DNA of 64,000 nucleotides from Puia sp. (GTDB lineage: Bacteria > Bacteroidota > Bacteroidia > Chitinophagales > Chitinophagaceae): assembly GCA_031292515.1 (NCBI GenBank), contig JARLGZ010000247.1:1-64000 (forward strand), written 5' to 3'. The notes below the pieces were generated by a model, which was given only the letters and a program-made list of their open reading frames with translations, made no database searches and was not told where the DNA came from. The translations under genes were made by a program, and so were the position numbers. Shown one piece after another: positions 25,705 to 35,105 of this stretch; the stretch's first letter is position 1, and the number at the start of each line of letters is the position of its first letter.

Positions 25705-27132
25705 ATGAACGCAATTATTATATCGGCCGTCTGGGGAATCGTCATGATGTTCAGTGGTATTTTCACCAGGAACAAAACATCTATCCGGTACCTGGCCATT
25801 GCGGGACTGATCGTCCTGTTCCTGGCGAATATCCTGGATCTGCAGGGGCATCATTTTTTCCCGGTCCACACCGCCAACATGTTGTTTTTCGACACCTTCG
25901 GTCTATTGGCCAATGCGATCCTCTTCGGAGCGACCCTCCTCTATTTCCTTTTGTCGGCGAGGGACATCGAGAACGTCGGCGTAAAACCGACAGATCCCGA
26001 ATCCGTGAAGGCGGGGGTAAATACCGCCGAGTATTTTGCCCTGATCTTCTTCGTGCTCTGCGGGGCAAGCCTGGTTACGACATTCAATACCCTGCTCATG
26101 CTGTTCCTCGGGATCGAGATCATCTCCATCCCCCTGTATATCCTGACCGGCAGCGACAAGCGCAACCTGAAGAGCAACGAGGCTGCGTTGAAATATTTTT
26201 TGATGGGATCCTTCTCGACCGGGCTGATGCTCCTCGGGATCGCCTTTTTATACGGCGCCAGTTCGCAAGGCAGCTTCTTTATCGATGAAGTGGCGGCCGG
26301 CCGGGCGGCCATCTCTCCGCTGTTCATCGTCGGGTTATTACTCCTGCTCGTGTCTATGGCTTTCAAGGTCTCCGCCGCCCCCTTCCATTTCTGGACGCCG
26401 GACGTATACGACGGGGCGCCTGCCGTATTTACCTCTTTTATGGCCACGATCGTAAAGGCAGCTGTCTTTATAGGCTTTATCAGGCTATTCGGCGAGAGCT
26501 TTGGCCCCACCCAGGTGAAATGGCAGCTATTCGTCGCCATCATCACGGCGGCTACCTTGTTTATAGGCAACCTGACCGCGGTCTTTCAACAGAGCGTTAA
26601 ACGCATGCTGGCTTATTCCAGCATCGCCCAGGCCGGCTTCATGCTGTTCGCCATCCTGTCACTGGGAGAGATCGCCAAACAGGGGATCCTTTTGTATGCC
26701 GCCGCCTATAGCGTCGCCACCATCGGTATTTTCGCGGTGCTGATAAAAATGAAAGACCATAGCCTCGAAGGGTTCAACGGGCTTGCAAAACATCATCCCG
26801 TGCTGGCTTTCACCTCCACCATCTTTTTGCTGTCCCTTGCCGGCATCCCGCTGACAGGCGGATTCTTCGCGAAATATTATATGCTGCTTTCGGTTGTCCA
26901 GACCCACCAGTTTCTGTGGCTCGTCATTTTCGGGGTCATCTGCGCCGCCGTCAGCGTGTACTATTATTTCCGGGTCATCCAGGCCATGTATTTCAAGGAA
27001 GGGGAGCCACAGACCCTGGAGATACCCGCGGGCTTTAACGGCTTGCTGATCCTGCTCGCCATCATCATCATTTTGCTGGGTATCTTCCCCCAGTGGCTGC
27101 TCAACCAGCTGTCAGATATCATTTATTTGTAA
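25705..27132 (+). CDS. nuoN: NADH-quinone oxidoreductase subunit N
   Basis: A 475-aa antiporter-like proton pump and the last complex I gene. Seen: the LGIEIISIPLYIL helix (key Glu), FHFWTPDVYDGAPAVFTSFM, and VKRMLAYSSIAQAGFM. Intact. The next gene starts 62 bases later and may have its own weak promoter. Confidence 0.95.
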   Translation: MNAIIISAVWGIVMMFSGIFTRNKTSIRYLAIAGLIVLFLANILDLQGHHFFPVHTANMLFFDTFGLLANAILFGATLLYFLLSARDIENVGVKPTDPESVKAGVNTAEYFALIFFVLCGASLVTTFNTLLMLFLGIEIISIPLYILTGSDKRNLKSNEAALKYFLMGSFSTGLMLLGIAFLYGASSQGSFFIDEVAAGRAAISPLFIVGLLLLLVSMAFKVSAAPFHFWTPDVYDGAPAVFTSFMATIVKAAVFIGFIRLFGESFGPTQVKWQLFVAIITAATLFIGNLTAVFQQSVKRMLAYSSIAQAGFMLFAILSLGEIAKQGILLYAAAYSVATIGIFAVLIKMKDHSLEGFNGLAKHHPVLAFTSTIFLLSLAGIPLTGGFFAKYYMLLSVVQTHQFLWLVIFGVICAAVSVYYYFRVIQAMYFKEGEPQTLEIPAGFNGLLILLAIIIILLGIFPQWLLNQLSDIIYL

Positions 27133-27194
27133 GGTATTTGTAAGGCGGTTCGCCGGGTTATGGTTATCTTAGGGGGATTCATTCAAGCCCCATC

Positions 27195-28469
27195 ATGAAA
27201 ATCCGGGACACCATCGCGTTAGCCTTTCGGACCGTCAGGAGCAATAAACTGCGCACCGGCATCACGGTCGCGATCATTGCCTTTGGGATCATGGCGCTGG
27301 TGGGTATCAACACGGCCATCGACGCCATGAAGCAGAAATTCACGGAGAGCTTCTCGGCCATGGGCGCCAATGGTTTCACCATACACTACAAGGAATACCA
27401 GATGCGCTTCGGCAATCGCTCCGACGTGCGCAAATCTACAAGAGGACGGACGGCAAAGGCCTCGAATACGGGTAAACCGATCACCCGGGTAGAGGCGGAA
27501 GCCTTTAAAAGCCGCTTTCAATATCCGGCGAAGATTTGTCTCAACCTCTACGGGACAGGCGACGCCGTCGTGTCATTGGGCGACAAAAAGACAAACCCCA
27601 CGGTACGCGTCTATGGAGGCGACGAGAACTATGTGGAGCTGAATGGGTATTCCCTGGCGGCGGGCAGGGATCTCAGCAGTCTCGATGTTCAGTCCGGCAG
27701 AAACGTCTGTATCATCGGCAGCGAGATTGCAAAGAAGTTCTTCGGCCCGGAACCGGATAGGCCCATTGACAAAATTTTGAAGGTGAACAATATGCCCTAT
27801 ATCGTCATCGGCGTCCTGGAATCGAAGGGCTCGGCGCTCGGGATGAGCTTCGACAATATGATCGTCACCTCTTACAACAACGTGCGACGCTTTTTCAACT
27901 CCAACGTCAATGCTTCTTTCACCATCCAGGTAAAAGTGCCTGATGTAAAAATGATCGACGGGGCGATCGACCAGTCGGAGGGGATCTTCCGGCCGGTCAG
28001 ACACCTGGAAATCTCCGACGATAATAACTTCGTCATCGACAAGAGCGACACCTTCGTCGAGCTGCTGCTAAACAATCTCAACATCATTACCGGGAGCGCC
28101 GTCGCCATCGGCGTGATCACCCTCATCGGGGCGGCCGTCGGGCTGATGAATATCATGCTGGTCGCGGTCACGGAGCGGACCAAGGAGATCGGGTTGATCA
28201 AGGCTATCGGCGGCAGACAGAAGAGCGTCCGTCGCCTCTTCCTCTACGAGTCGATCATCATCAGCCTGCTCGGCGCTTTATTCGGCGTATTGCTGGGCGT
28301 CATCGTCGGGAATGTCTTCGCGCTCTTCCTGGAGACGGGCTTTGTATTACCCTGGCTCTGGCTTTTTCTCGGCGTGGTGATCTGCACGCTCGTCGGCCTC
28401 CTCGCGGGTCTCTATCCTTCCCTCAAAGCCTCCCGCCTCAACCCCATCGAGGCCCTGCGATATGAATAA
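27195..28469 (+). CDS. ABC transporter permease, MacB/FtsX type
   Basis: A 424-aa protein with the MacB layout: one N-terminal TM helix (about 22-42), a large extracytoplasmic MacB-type domain (about 45-270), and three C-terminal helices of the FtsX domain, with the coupling-helix motif VAVTERTKEIGLIKAIGG between the first two and the end PSLKASRLNPIEALRYE. Such proteins power export or lipoprotein release through force transmission rather than by forming a channel. No ATPase gene adjoins it here, so it must use one encoded elsewhere. Confidence 0.88.
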   Translation: MKIRDTIALAFRTVRSNKLRTGITVAIIAFGIMALVGINTAIDAMKQKFTESFSAMGANGFTIHYKEYQMRFGNRSDVRKSTRGRTAKASNTGKPITRVEAEAFKSRFQYPAKICLNLYGTGDAVVSLGDKKTNPTVRVYGGDENYVELNGYSLAAGRDLSSLDVQSGRNVCIIGSEIAKKFFGPEPDRPIDKILKVNNMPYIVIGVLESKGSALGMSFDNMIVTSYNNVRRFFNSNVNASFTIQVKVPDVKMIDGAIDQSEGIFRPVRHLEISDDNNFVIDKSDTFVELLLNNLNIITGSAVAIGVITLIGAAVGLMNIMLVAVTERTKEIGLIKAIGGRQKSVRRLFLYESIIISLLGALFGVLLGVIVGNVFALFLETGFVLPWLWLFLGVVICTLVGLLAGLYPSLKASRLNPIEALRYE

Positions 28470-28500
28470 GCGACACCCCCAATCAGTTTAATTCACGCCC

Positions 28501-28590
28501 TCAATCCGTTCTCAGGCTTTTCACGGGATTGGAGACCGCTGCCCTCACACTTTGCTTGTAACCTTCTGATAATAAATGAAATGGATAGTC
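28501..28590 (-). pseudogene. C-terminal remnant of a second MacB/FtsX-type permease
   Basis: On the minus strand a short open stretch reads SEGYKQSVRAAVSNPVKSLR followed by TD and a stop. This is the hallmark end of another Bacteroidota permease family (the form ...AALANPVKSLRTE). No start codon and no upstream permease sequence is present in frame; the sequence soon runs into two small hairpins (28591-28606 and 28615-28633) and the metalloprotease stop. I read it as a decayed gene tail, on the strand opposite the intact permease. Confidence 0.65.
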
Positions 28591-28663
28591 CGACCTCCGC
28601 TGGTCGTACGGTTTCGATACACCGGCTGTATCGATTCATCTCTTAAACTCTCTTCCGGCATAA

Positions 28664-31234
28664 CTACTTCTCTCCTTTCGGATTCAAAATCGCATCGATC
28701 CGGTCCAGCACGTCCTGGAAATGATACCGGGTCATCCGGTCCGTGGTCGCAGGCATGATGGCGGCGACCTGGCTTCGCAATGTCCGCAGGGTCCCTTTGG
28801 CAATGGAGATGATATCGGACACACGGCTGTTGACGGCCGTGAATCCTGCCGCGCTGCCGGTGCGCCTGGAGCCTGCTATGGATCCATTCCCGCCTTGCGA
28901 GCCGTTCACAAGACCGCCTAAACCTTCTACAAAGGCCTTCTGCAGGTTGCGCCGGTAGACATCGATCGGCTTGCGGGTGAGGAGCTCGCTCCAGATCTCT
29001 TTTCGAAGGTCATCCAGGAGATCGTCGGGTCCGTAGGACTTTTTGCCGTATTCCGCCACCGTCTCGGTCATCCTCTCCAGTCTCCCGGCGTCGAGCAGGC
29101 TATTCAGGATCCCTTGCTGGAAGCTGCGGATCTCTTCCACGACCTGGTCCTGGTTGAACTTTTTCCATTGTTGCCAGTCCAGCAGCCAGACAGGCGTTTC
29201 GAATGCATTTTTGTCGAGGAAGGCGATGGCATCCCGTTGGAGACTGGCGGGCACGGGGGTGAATACTTCTCCCGGCTGGTCGGCGGTTTTGGTGTCTTCG
29301 TAGATGCCGCCGATATTGGCGGCGGCATGACCCATGTATTTTTTGAGCTGGGAGAGGACCTGTTCGAAGAGCTCGTCGAGGGTCTCGAAGTTTTCTCCGG
29401 GCCGGAAGGTCCATTTAGAGAGATTGGGCAGGATCCGCTTCAGGTTACGGATCCCGTATTCGCCGGCCTTCATGGCGTTGTCGCCGAGGTCTTCCGCCTG
29501 GGCGCGCGGGTCGGTGGGGATGGTGCGCTGGCGCATGAAGCGGTAACGCGGGTCGTCGGCATGCGCTTCCACCCATTGATTCAGGGTCTGCTTCTCCTGT
29601 CGTTCGTCCATGTCGAAGATGGGTTTATAACCCCATTCGATAGACCATTTGTCATAATCGCCGATCCGGGGGAAGATACCGGCGGGTGAGATGCTGTCTT
29701 CGGGCTGGGCGACATAGTTAAAGCGGGAATAGTCCATGATCGAAGCCGTGTGGCCGTTGACCTCCAGCCAGGCCCTGTCGCGGAGCTTCTCTACCGGTGT
29801 GGCGGAAGAGGCGCCCATATTGTGGGGGAGGCCGAGGGTATGCCCGATTTCGTGGGAGGAGACGAACCGGATCAGCTGTCCCATCAGTTCGTCGTCGAAT
29901 TTGGGCTTTTGTGCACCGGGATCGATGGCGCCGGCCTGGATCAGGTACCAGTTGTGCAGCAGGTTCATGACATTATGATACCAGCCGATATGGCTTTCGA
30001 TGATCTCGCCGCTGCGGGGGTCGTTCACCTCGGGCCCGTAGGCGTTCTCCGCTTCGGATGCATAATAACGGATCACGGAGAAGCGGGCATCCTCGAGGCT
30101 CATCGTCGTGTCGCCTTCCGGCCAGTCTTTGGCGAGGATGGCATTCCTGAACCCCGCCTTTTCAAAGGCTTTCTGCCAGTCTTCCACACCCATTTTCAGG
30201 TATTTCCTCCATTTGACGGGGGTCGCGGGATCGATATAATAAACGATCGGTTTGATGGGTTCCACGAGGATGCCCTGCTTCATCTTCCCGATGTCTTCCG
30301 GGCGGGGCTCCAGCCGCCAGCGGGTGATAAAGTGTTCGGATTGTGCCTTCTGGGCGTCGAGGCCGTAGTTGGTATAGCTGTCCGAAAAATAGGACACACG
30401 TTCGTCGTAGAACCGTTTGCGGTAGGGGGTGGCCGGCAAAAGGATCATGGACGTGTTCAGCTCGAGGGTCACGCTCCCCGCCGCGCCGGCAGCCGGAATA
30501 CTCCCCACGGATCCCCCGAAGGAGAATCCCAGGGAGGGGCTGGAGCCGTAGGTCCGCGTCACCCGGATCTCGGTATTGTTCGGGAAGGTCCTTATATAAT
30601 TGATATAGGACCGGTCGGAGATGGGACCGCCGAGGTTGAACTGGCGTTTCTGCGTCGGGGACAGGGATACGATCTGGTTGTCTCCCTTGAAGAAATCGGT
30701 GACGTCTATGACGGTGCCGCTGGTGTCTTTTGCGGGGGTTTTGATCTCGAAGGATGCGGCGATCGGTTCCAGGTTGGAATTCCGGACGGCCTGGAAGATG
30801 GGCAGGGTGTCGGAGGCGGTATTGACATAGAGGACTACCCGGATAAAGACTTTGTTTTCCGGCCCTTTTTCAAAACGAAGCAGCTGCTCGTTGGTCTCCT
30901 CGCCGCCGTAACCGGCCCCGGTAGCCGTCTTGGCTACCCGTGTGATGGCCAGTATTTCACGCCCGAACAGAGAGTCGGGTATTTCGAAATACCATTTCTC
31001 ATCAACTTTATGAACGGTAAACAAACCGGTGAAACGGAGCGATTTATCGGTAGCCACTTCTTTAAAAGGCCGGAAACCGGACTTGGAAAGAAGAGAGGGA
31101 ATGACCACGGGCGAGCTGCCGTTGGCGGAGGCGGGCGGGTTGGCCGGTTTCTTGTCCTGCGGGTACAGGCGGGAGACAGTGAAAGAGAAAATGATCAACG
31201 GCAGCAATCGAAAAAAATGGCTCTTACGAAACAT
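28664..31234 (-). CDS. Secreted zinc-dependent metalloprotease, DUF5117 type
   Basis: An 856-aa protein with a signal peptide (about 1-25) and an extended metzincin-like zinc motif HEIGHTLGLPHN: His461, Glu462, His465 and His471. N-terminal to it is a long region with VVLYVNTASD and strand-rich segments, C-terminal are helical parts (ERMTETVAEYGKKSYG...). Layout and length fit the Bacteroidota family annotated as zinc-dependent metalloprotease with DUF5117/DUF5118 domains. It should act outside the cytoplasmic membrane; the substrate is unknown. It converges with the permease region to its left and is divergent from exbB to its right. Confidence 0.88.
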   Translation of the reverse strand: MFRKSHFFRLLPLIIFSFTVSRLYPQDKKPANPPASANGSSPVVIPSLLSKSGFRPFKEVATDKSLRFTGLFTVHKVDEKWYFEIPDSLFGREILAITRVAKTATGAGYGGEETNEQLLRFEKGPENKVFIRVVLYVNTASDTLPIFQAVRNSNLEPIAASFEIKTPAKDTSGTVIDVTDFFKGDNQIVSLSPTQKRQFNLGGPISDRSYINYIRTFPNNTEIRVTRTYGSSPSLGFSFGGSVGSIPAAGAAGSVTLELNTSMILLPATPYRKRFYDERVSYFSDSYTNYGLDAQKAQSEHFITRWRLEPRPEDIGKMKQGILVEPIKPIVYYIDPATPVKWRKYLKMGVEDWQKAFEKAGFRNAILAKDWPEGDTTMSLEDARFSVIRYYASEAENAYGPEVNDPRSGEIIESHIGWYHNVMNLLHNWYLIQAGAIDPGAQKPKFDDELMGQLIRFVSSHEIGHTLGLPHNMGASSATPVEKLRDRAWLEVNGHTASIMDYSRFNYVAQPEDSISPAGIFPRIGDYDKWSIEWGYKPIFDMDERQEKQTLNQWVEAHADDPRYRFMRQRTIPTDPRAQAEDLGDNAMKAGEYGIRNLKRILPNLSKWTFRPGENFETLDELFEQVLSQLKKYMGHAAANIGGIYEDTKTADQPGEVFTPVPASLQRDAIAFLDKNAFETPVWLLDWQQWKKFNQDQVVEEIRSFQQGILNSLLDAGRLERMTETVAEYGKKSYGPDDLLDDLRKEIWSELLTRKPIDVYRRNLQKAFVEGLGGLVNGSQGGNGSIAGSRRTGSAAGFTAVNSRVSDIISIAKGTLRTLRSQVAAIMPATTDRMTRYHFQDVLDRIDAILNPKGEK

Positions 31235-31552
31235 GAAAAAAAAAATTAAGAAATGAAGATAACTAAAACAGCATTATAAAATGTCCTAGATTTACACGGG
31301 AACCAAGGCTTCAGCCAATGCCACGGGGGAGCCTGGAATGTGTCGCAGCAGGCTCTTTGCCGGGATTCGAAGGGGCAACAGCAAATTGAAAAATAGTTTG
31401 GATTGTACTTTGGATAAATTCCTTATCTTGTGAGGCCTTTAAAAATTTTTCTCATCCAATTCCACCTGTTGAAAAGCTTTTTTGCTTAGAATTGTACAAT
31501 CAATTTCTATTACATACTTCTAATTATTTAAACACACTAAAAACAAACGATC
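31235..31552. other. Divergent intergenic region before exbB
   Basis: About 318 bases between the metalloprotease (leftward) and exbB (rightward), so it must hold promoters for both. It is AT-rich at both ends with a GC-rich middle (31,300-31,380). I see near-matches to the -7 box (for example TACTTTGG near 31,400) but none complete. Confidence 0.4.
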
Positions 31553-32416
31553 ATGGCTGAAACAAAACCGACTGCAGTGTCAGCTGCTAAAAGTTCTACA
31601 TCCGTTCAACCGAAGAAAAGAGGCAATTCTATTTCATGGGTAGCACCTTTAGTGTGTCTCATTGTAGGTTTTATTATGTGGAGGTTTGTCATTGGTGCCG
31701 ACGGAAACTTTACGCATCCAGATCCGACCGGAGGATTCCATCCCAACCAACAGGGACCCAAGAGCGGTCTTGCCCGTATGTACCAGGGTGGTGTCATCGT
31801 ACCGATCCTGCTTGGCGCACTCCTGACGGTTATAACTTTTGTAATCGAACGCTTTATGACCATTTCCAAGGCGACGGGCAATGGCAATATCGCAGAATTC
31901 ATCCGCAAAGTGCAGTATCACCTGGCAAACAAGAACGTCGATGCGGCGATCACCGAATGTGACAGGCAGAAAGGAAGCGTCGGCAACGTTATGAAAGCCG
32001 GCCTTCGTAAATATAAAGAGATGATCAGCACCACCGAGCTGGATACCGAACAGAAAGTGTTGGCCATCCAGAAAGAAGTGGAAGAAGCTACCTCTCTCGA
32101 ATTGCCGATGCTGGAAAAGAACCTGGTATTCCTTTCGACGATCGCTTCCGTGGCTACCCTGATGGGTCTGCTGGGTACGGTTATCGGGATGATCACTTCG
32201 TTTGCCGCGCTTGGTGACTCAGGTGGAGGAGATGCTGCCCAGAAGCTGTCCGAAGGTATCTCCGAGGCGCTGTACAATACCGCCCTGGGTATCGGTACTT
32301 CCGCTTTCTCGATCATCATGTATAACATATTCACGACCAAGATCGACGGTATCACCTATGGTATCGATGAGAGTGGTTTCACTCTTACACAGAGCTTCGC
32401 ATCTCTCTATAAATAA
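31553..32416 (+). CDS. exbB: MotA/TolQ/ExbB proton-channel protein
   Basis: A 287-aa inner-membrane protein that with ExbD turns the proton gradient into work on TonB. It has an N-terminal helix (about 30-49), a second near IVPILLGALLTVITFVIERF, and the conserved pair of helices at LVFLSTIASVATLMGLLGTV and SEALYNTALGIGTSAFSIIMYN. The LLGTVIGMI and EALYNTA motifs are diagnostic. First gene of an exbB-exbD-exbD-tonB operon. Confidence 0.93.
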   Translation: MAETKPTAVSAAKSSTSVQPKKRGNSISWVAPLVCLIVGFIMWRFVIGADGNFTHPDPTGGFHPNQQGPKSGLARMYQGGVIVPILLGALLTVITFVIERFMTISKATGNGNIAEFIRKVQYHLANKNVDAAITECDRQKGSVGNVMKAGLRKYKEMISTTELDTEQKVLAIQKEVEEATSLELPMLEKNLVFLSTIASVATLMGLLGTVIGMITSFAALGDSGGGDAAQKLSEGISEALYNTALGIGTSAFSIIMYNIFTTKIDGITYGIDESGFTLTQSFASLYK

Positions 32417-32589
32417 GCATTTTACGGGTCAATCCGGGGGTTTCTCCTGTCGGGTTGCAATATCTTGTAAAGCAAGGGCTTATAAAGAGAAAGAAAAACA
32501 AGGTCTTTTTGCGGCAAAGTCTATGGAATCGCGGAATTTTCGAATCTTATAGTACTGATCCGCGCTCAAATAATTCAAAAAACTGAAAA

Positions 32590-33261
32590 ATGCCTAGAGC
32601 CAAAATTCCACGAAAGAGCACAAGTGTAGACATGACCGCTATGTGTGATGTGGCTTTTCTGTTGCTGTCATTCTTCATCCTGACGACCAAGTTCAAACCC
32701 AGCGAGGCGCTGTCGGTAATGACGCCCGGTTCCGTGTCATCGAAGGTAGCCCCGGAGAAAGACGTAGTGCTGATCACCCTGGATAAGGATGGTAAGGCCT
32801 ATCTGTCTGTTTCCGATGTGAATATTTCGCAGAAGCAGGACATCATCGACGCGATGAATACGTCAAAAAACCTGGGTCTCTCCGATGCGGAAAAAGCGGC
32901 ATTTGTGAAGAAGGCCGATTCTTATATCGGTGTTCCTTTCAGCCAGCTGAAGTCCTATCTCGACAAGACACCCGAGGAATTGAAAGCCATCGTATTGCCG
33001 GGTATCCCCGTTAAGGACAGCACCGACAACGAGCTGAAGGATTGGATCGCCGCGGCTGTCAACGCCTTCCAGGGCAGCAAGATGAACCTGTTGGTAAAGG
33101 GTGACAATGCCGCCAAATATCCGTCTTTCCAGGGTGTTCTCTATGCCTTTAAGAAGAACGATCAGCTGAAGTTCCAGTTGGTGACGACACCGGTTGCGGC
33201 CCCCGTGGGTTCGGAACTGTGGAAAGTGCAGCAGGCTACCGGTAGCAAGGCTGCTGAATAA
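32590..33261 (+). CDS. exbD: ExbD/TolR family protein, long form
   Basis: A 223-aa protein with the ExbD layout: short cytoplasmic start, one TM helix (about 19-37) with the proton-carrying Asp20 (MCDVAFLLLSFF), and a periplasmic domain. It is longer than usual: residues about 105-150 (including a 'KSYLDKTPEELKAI' stretch) form an insertion not present in its neighbour. Partner of ExbB. Confidence 0.88.
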   Translation: MPRAKIPRKSTSVDMTAMCDVAFLLLSFFILTTKFKPSEALSVMTPGSVSSKVAPEKDVVLITLDKDGKAYLSVSDVNISQKQDIIDAMNTSKNLGLSDAEKAAFVKKADSYIGVPFSQLKSYLDKTPEELKAIVLPGIPVKDSTDNELKDWIAAAVNAFQGSKMNLLVKGDNAAKYPSFQGVLYAFKKNDQLKFQLVTTPVAAPVGSELWKVQQATGSKAAE

Positions 33262-33323
33262 GGTAGTAAGGGCTCTGAATAGATTAAAGACATTTCGATT
33301 TTAGAAACTAAAAAAGTATTACC

Positions 33324-33857
33324 ATGGCAGAAATGGATACCTCAGGCGGCGGTGGCCATAAAAAAGGACCCGGCGTCAAAAAGGCAAAAAAACTGTCTAC
33401 CCGCGTGGATCTCACCCCGATGGTGGATCTGGGATTCCTGCTGATCACTTTCTTCATCTTCACCACGACGATGAGCCAGCCGACGGCGCTGAAGCTGAAC
33501 CTGCCGAAGGACACCGACAAGCCTGACGAGCAGAACAAGCTGAAGGAATCGGCGGCTTTGACCGTGATGATGGGCAAACAGGATAAAGTGTATTATTATG
33601 AAGGACTGGATCCCGCCAAGATACAGGCTTCGGACTTCAAAGGCATCCGGGATATCATCCTGGACAAAAAGAGAAGGACGGATCCCAAGGATTTCATGGT
33701 GATCATCAAGCCCACCCAGGATGCAACCTATAAAAATACGGTGAACATGCTGGATGAGATGAAGATCGACGGGGTAGCCCGGTACGCGATGGTCGACATC
33801 ACGTCCGATGAGTATAAACTGGTATTGCTCACGGAACAAGCCAACGGAATAAAATAG
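33324..33857 (+). CDS. exbD: ExbD/TolR family protein
   Basis: A 177-aa second ExbD with a Gly/Lys-rich start, TM helix about residues 34-51 and the key Asp35 (PMVDLGFLLITFF), then a periplasmic domain. Two different ExbD genes in tandem are usual in Bacteroidota TonB clusters, where they may form hetero-dimers inside the ExbB ring. Confidence 0.9.
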   Translation: MAEMDTSGGGGHKKGPGVKKAKKLSTRVDLTPMVDLGFLLITFFIFTTTMSQPTALKLNLPKDTDKPDEQNKLKESAALTVMMGKQDKVYYYEGLDPAKIQASDFKGIRDIILDKKRRTDPKDFMVIIKPTQDATYKNTVNMLDEMKIDGVARYAMVDITSDEYKLVLLTEQANGIK

Positions 33858-33914
33858 GCGGCCGGGGTATGGAATCCCGTCCGTTCCGAGTCTGTTCTAT
33901 ATAAATCATTCAAA

Positions 33915-34742
33915 ATGGAAGTAAATAAAATACTAAACGCCGATATCCTCGATATCATTTTCGAAGGACGTAATAAGGAATACGGCGCTTATGAGCTGCG
34001 AAAAACCTACAATAAGCGCCTTACAAAGGCTCTTATCGCGGTAGCCGCCCTGCTTCTGTTGCTTTTCCTGGGTTATCTCCTGTCGAACCTGGACACCGGG
34101 AAAAAGAAAGCAGCAATGGTTGTGCAGGACGTGCAGCTCGAGGAGGTCAAGGAAGAAAAGAAAAATGAGCCTCCTCCGCCCCCTCCGCCAAAGGTAGAGC
34201 CGCCGAAGGTGGAGATCGCCAAGTTCACACCGCCCAAAATCGTCCCCGATGACAAGGTCAAGGAAGACGAAAAACCCCCGGAACAGGATAAACTGGAAGA
34301 CACCAAAATCGGTACCGTCAACCAGGAAGGGGTAAAAGACGAAGGGATCACGGCTCCCCCCGTTTCCGATGCAGGGAAAGGGGTCGTAGAAGCGCCTAAG
34401 GACAACGAAGATTATGACAAGACCTTTACAAAGGTGGAAATCGAATCAGAATATCCCGGTGGCGCCCCGCAGTGGCTGCGTTACCTCACAAAGAACATGC
34501 GCTATCCCGACGAAGCCGTGAACAATGAGATCCAGGGTACGGTCGTCGTGCAGTTCATCGTGGACAAGGAAGGCAATGTGAGCGATGTGCAGGCGATCAG
34601 CGGTCCTGAGACCGGAGGACTTCGCGAAGAGGCGATCCGCGTTATCAAGAAGAGCGGTAAGTGGACACCCGCCGTCCAGAACGGCCGTCAGGTGAAATCT
34701 TACAAGAAGCAGCCCATCGTCTTCAAACTGGAAGCCCAGTAA
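33915..34742 (+). CDS. tonB: TonB energy transducer, copy 1
   Basis: A 275-aa TonB. A TM anchor (about 36-56) is followed by a Pro-rich span (EPPPPPPPKVEPPKVE) that reaches across the periplasm, and a C-terminal TonB domain (about 180-275) with YPDEAVNNEIQGTVVVQFIV and GGLREEAIRVI. It couples ExbBD to outer-membrane TonB-dependent receptors. A strong terminator follows, so the two later tonB genes are transcribed separately. Confidence 0.93.
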   Translation: MEVNKILNADILDIIFEGRNKEYGAYELRKTYNKRLTKALIAVAALLLLLFLGYLLSNLDTGKKKAAMVVQDVQLEEVKEEKKNEPPPPPPPKVEPPKVEIAKFTPPKIVPDDKVKEDEKPPEQDKLEDTKIGTVNQEGVKDEGITAPPVSDAGKGVVEAPKDNEDYDKTFTKVEIESEYPGGAPQWLRYLTKNMRYPDEAVNNEIQGTVVVQFIVDKEGNVSDVQAISGPETGGLREEAIRVIKKSGKWTPAVQNGRQVKSYKKQPIVFKLEAQ

Positions 34743-34791
34743 GACCGGTCCATGCTCACTAAAACGGGTAACCGTAGATAAATCATACCGA

Positions 34792-34824
34792 ATCCCTCTC
34801 GTCTTTGCGAGAGGGATTTTTTTA
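34792..34824 (+). terminator. Rho-independent terminator of the exb-tonB operon
   Basis: An 11-bp stem AATCCCTCTCG/CGAGAGGGATT with a 6-base loop (TCTTTG) followed by a run of seven T. Confidence 0.92.
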
Positions 34825-34880
34825 TGCTGACGGGTCGGTCATACTCCCCTTCGTTTATCGTATGTTGTTTCGGCCCTGTC

Positions 34881-34916
34881 CCCTTCTTCCCCTTCTTCTC
34901 CTTCTTCTCCTTCTTC
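34881..34916. repeat. 9-bp pyrimidine tandem repeat, four units
   Basis: Two units CCCTTCTTC followed by two TCCTTCTTC form an all-pyrimidine tract in the 281-base gap between tonB copies 1 and 2. Frames through it give only low-complexity Pro/Ser/Phe strings, so I call no gene in the gap. Confidence 0.8.
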
Positions 34917-35105
34917 GGGATATCTTCTTCCGGATGCCTTCTTGCCGGTATCTTCTTCCTGTCCCCCTTCAGTCAATCAATGCTCCCGGTCGCTTCTCTT
35001 CAGCGTTCACTGCCTTCCGTTTGCCATGTCTCATCAACTGCGAAACGGTTGTTGCCTTTTATGGAATTTGACAGGATCAGGGTCTTATAAGAAACACGAA
35101 CCGTT

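Noticed and set aside
29750-31249. Open frame of nearly 500 codons on the plus strand
   Set aside because: It is antisense to the metalloprotease, has a low-complexity Gly/Val/Asp-rich composition and no domain; a shadow caused by GC-rich codon use.
34805-35090. Overlapping hydrophobic/aromatic frames between tonB copies 1 and 2
   Set aside because: They start inside the terminator and run through a pyrimidine-only repeat; no support for translation.
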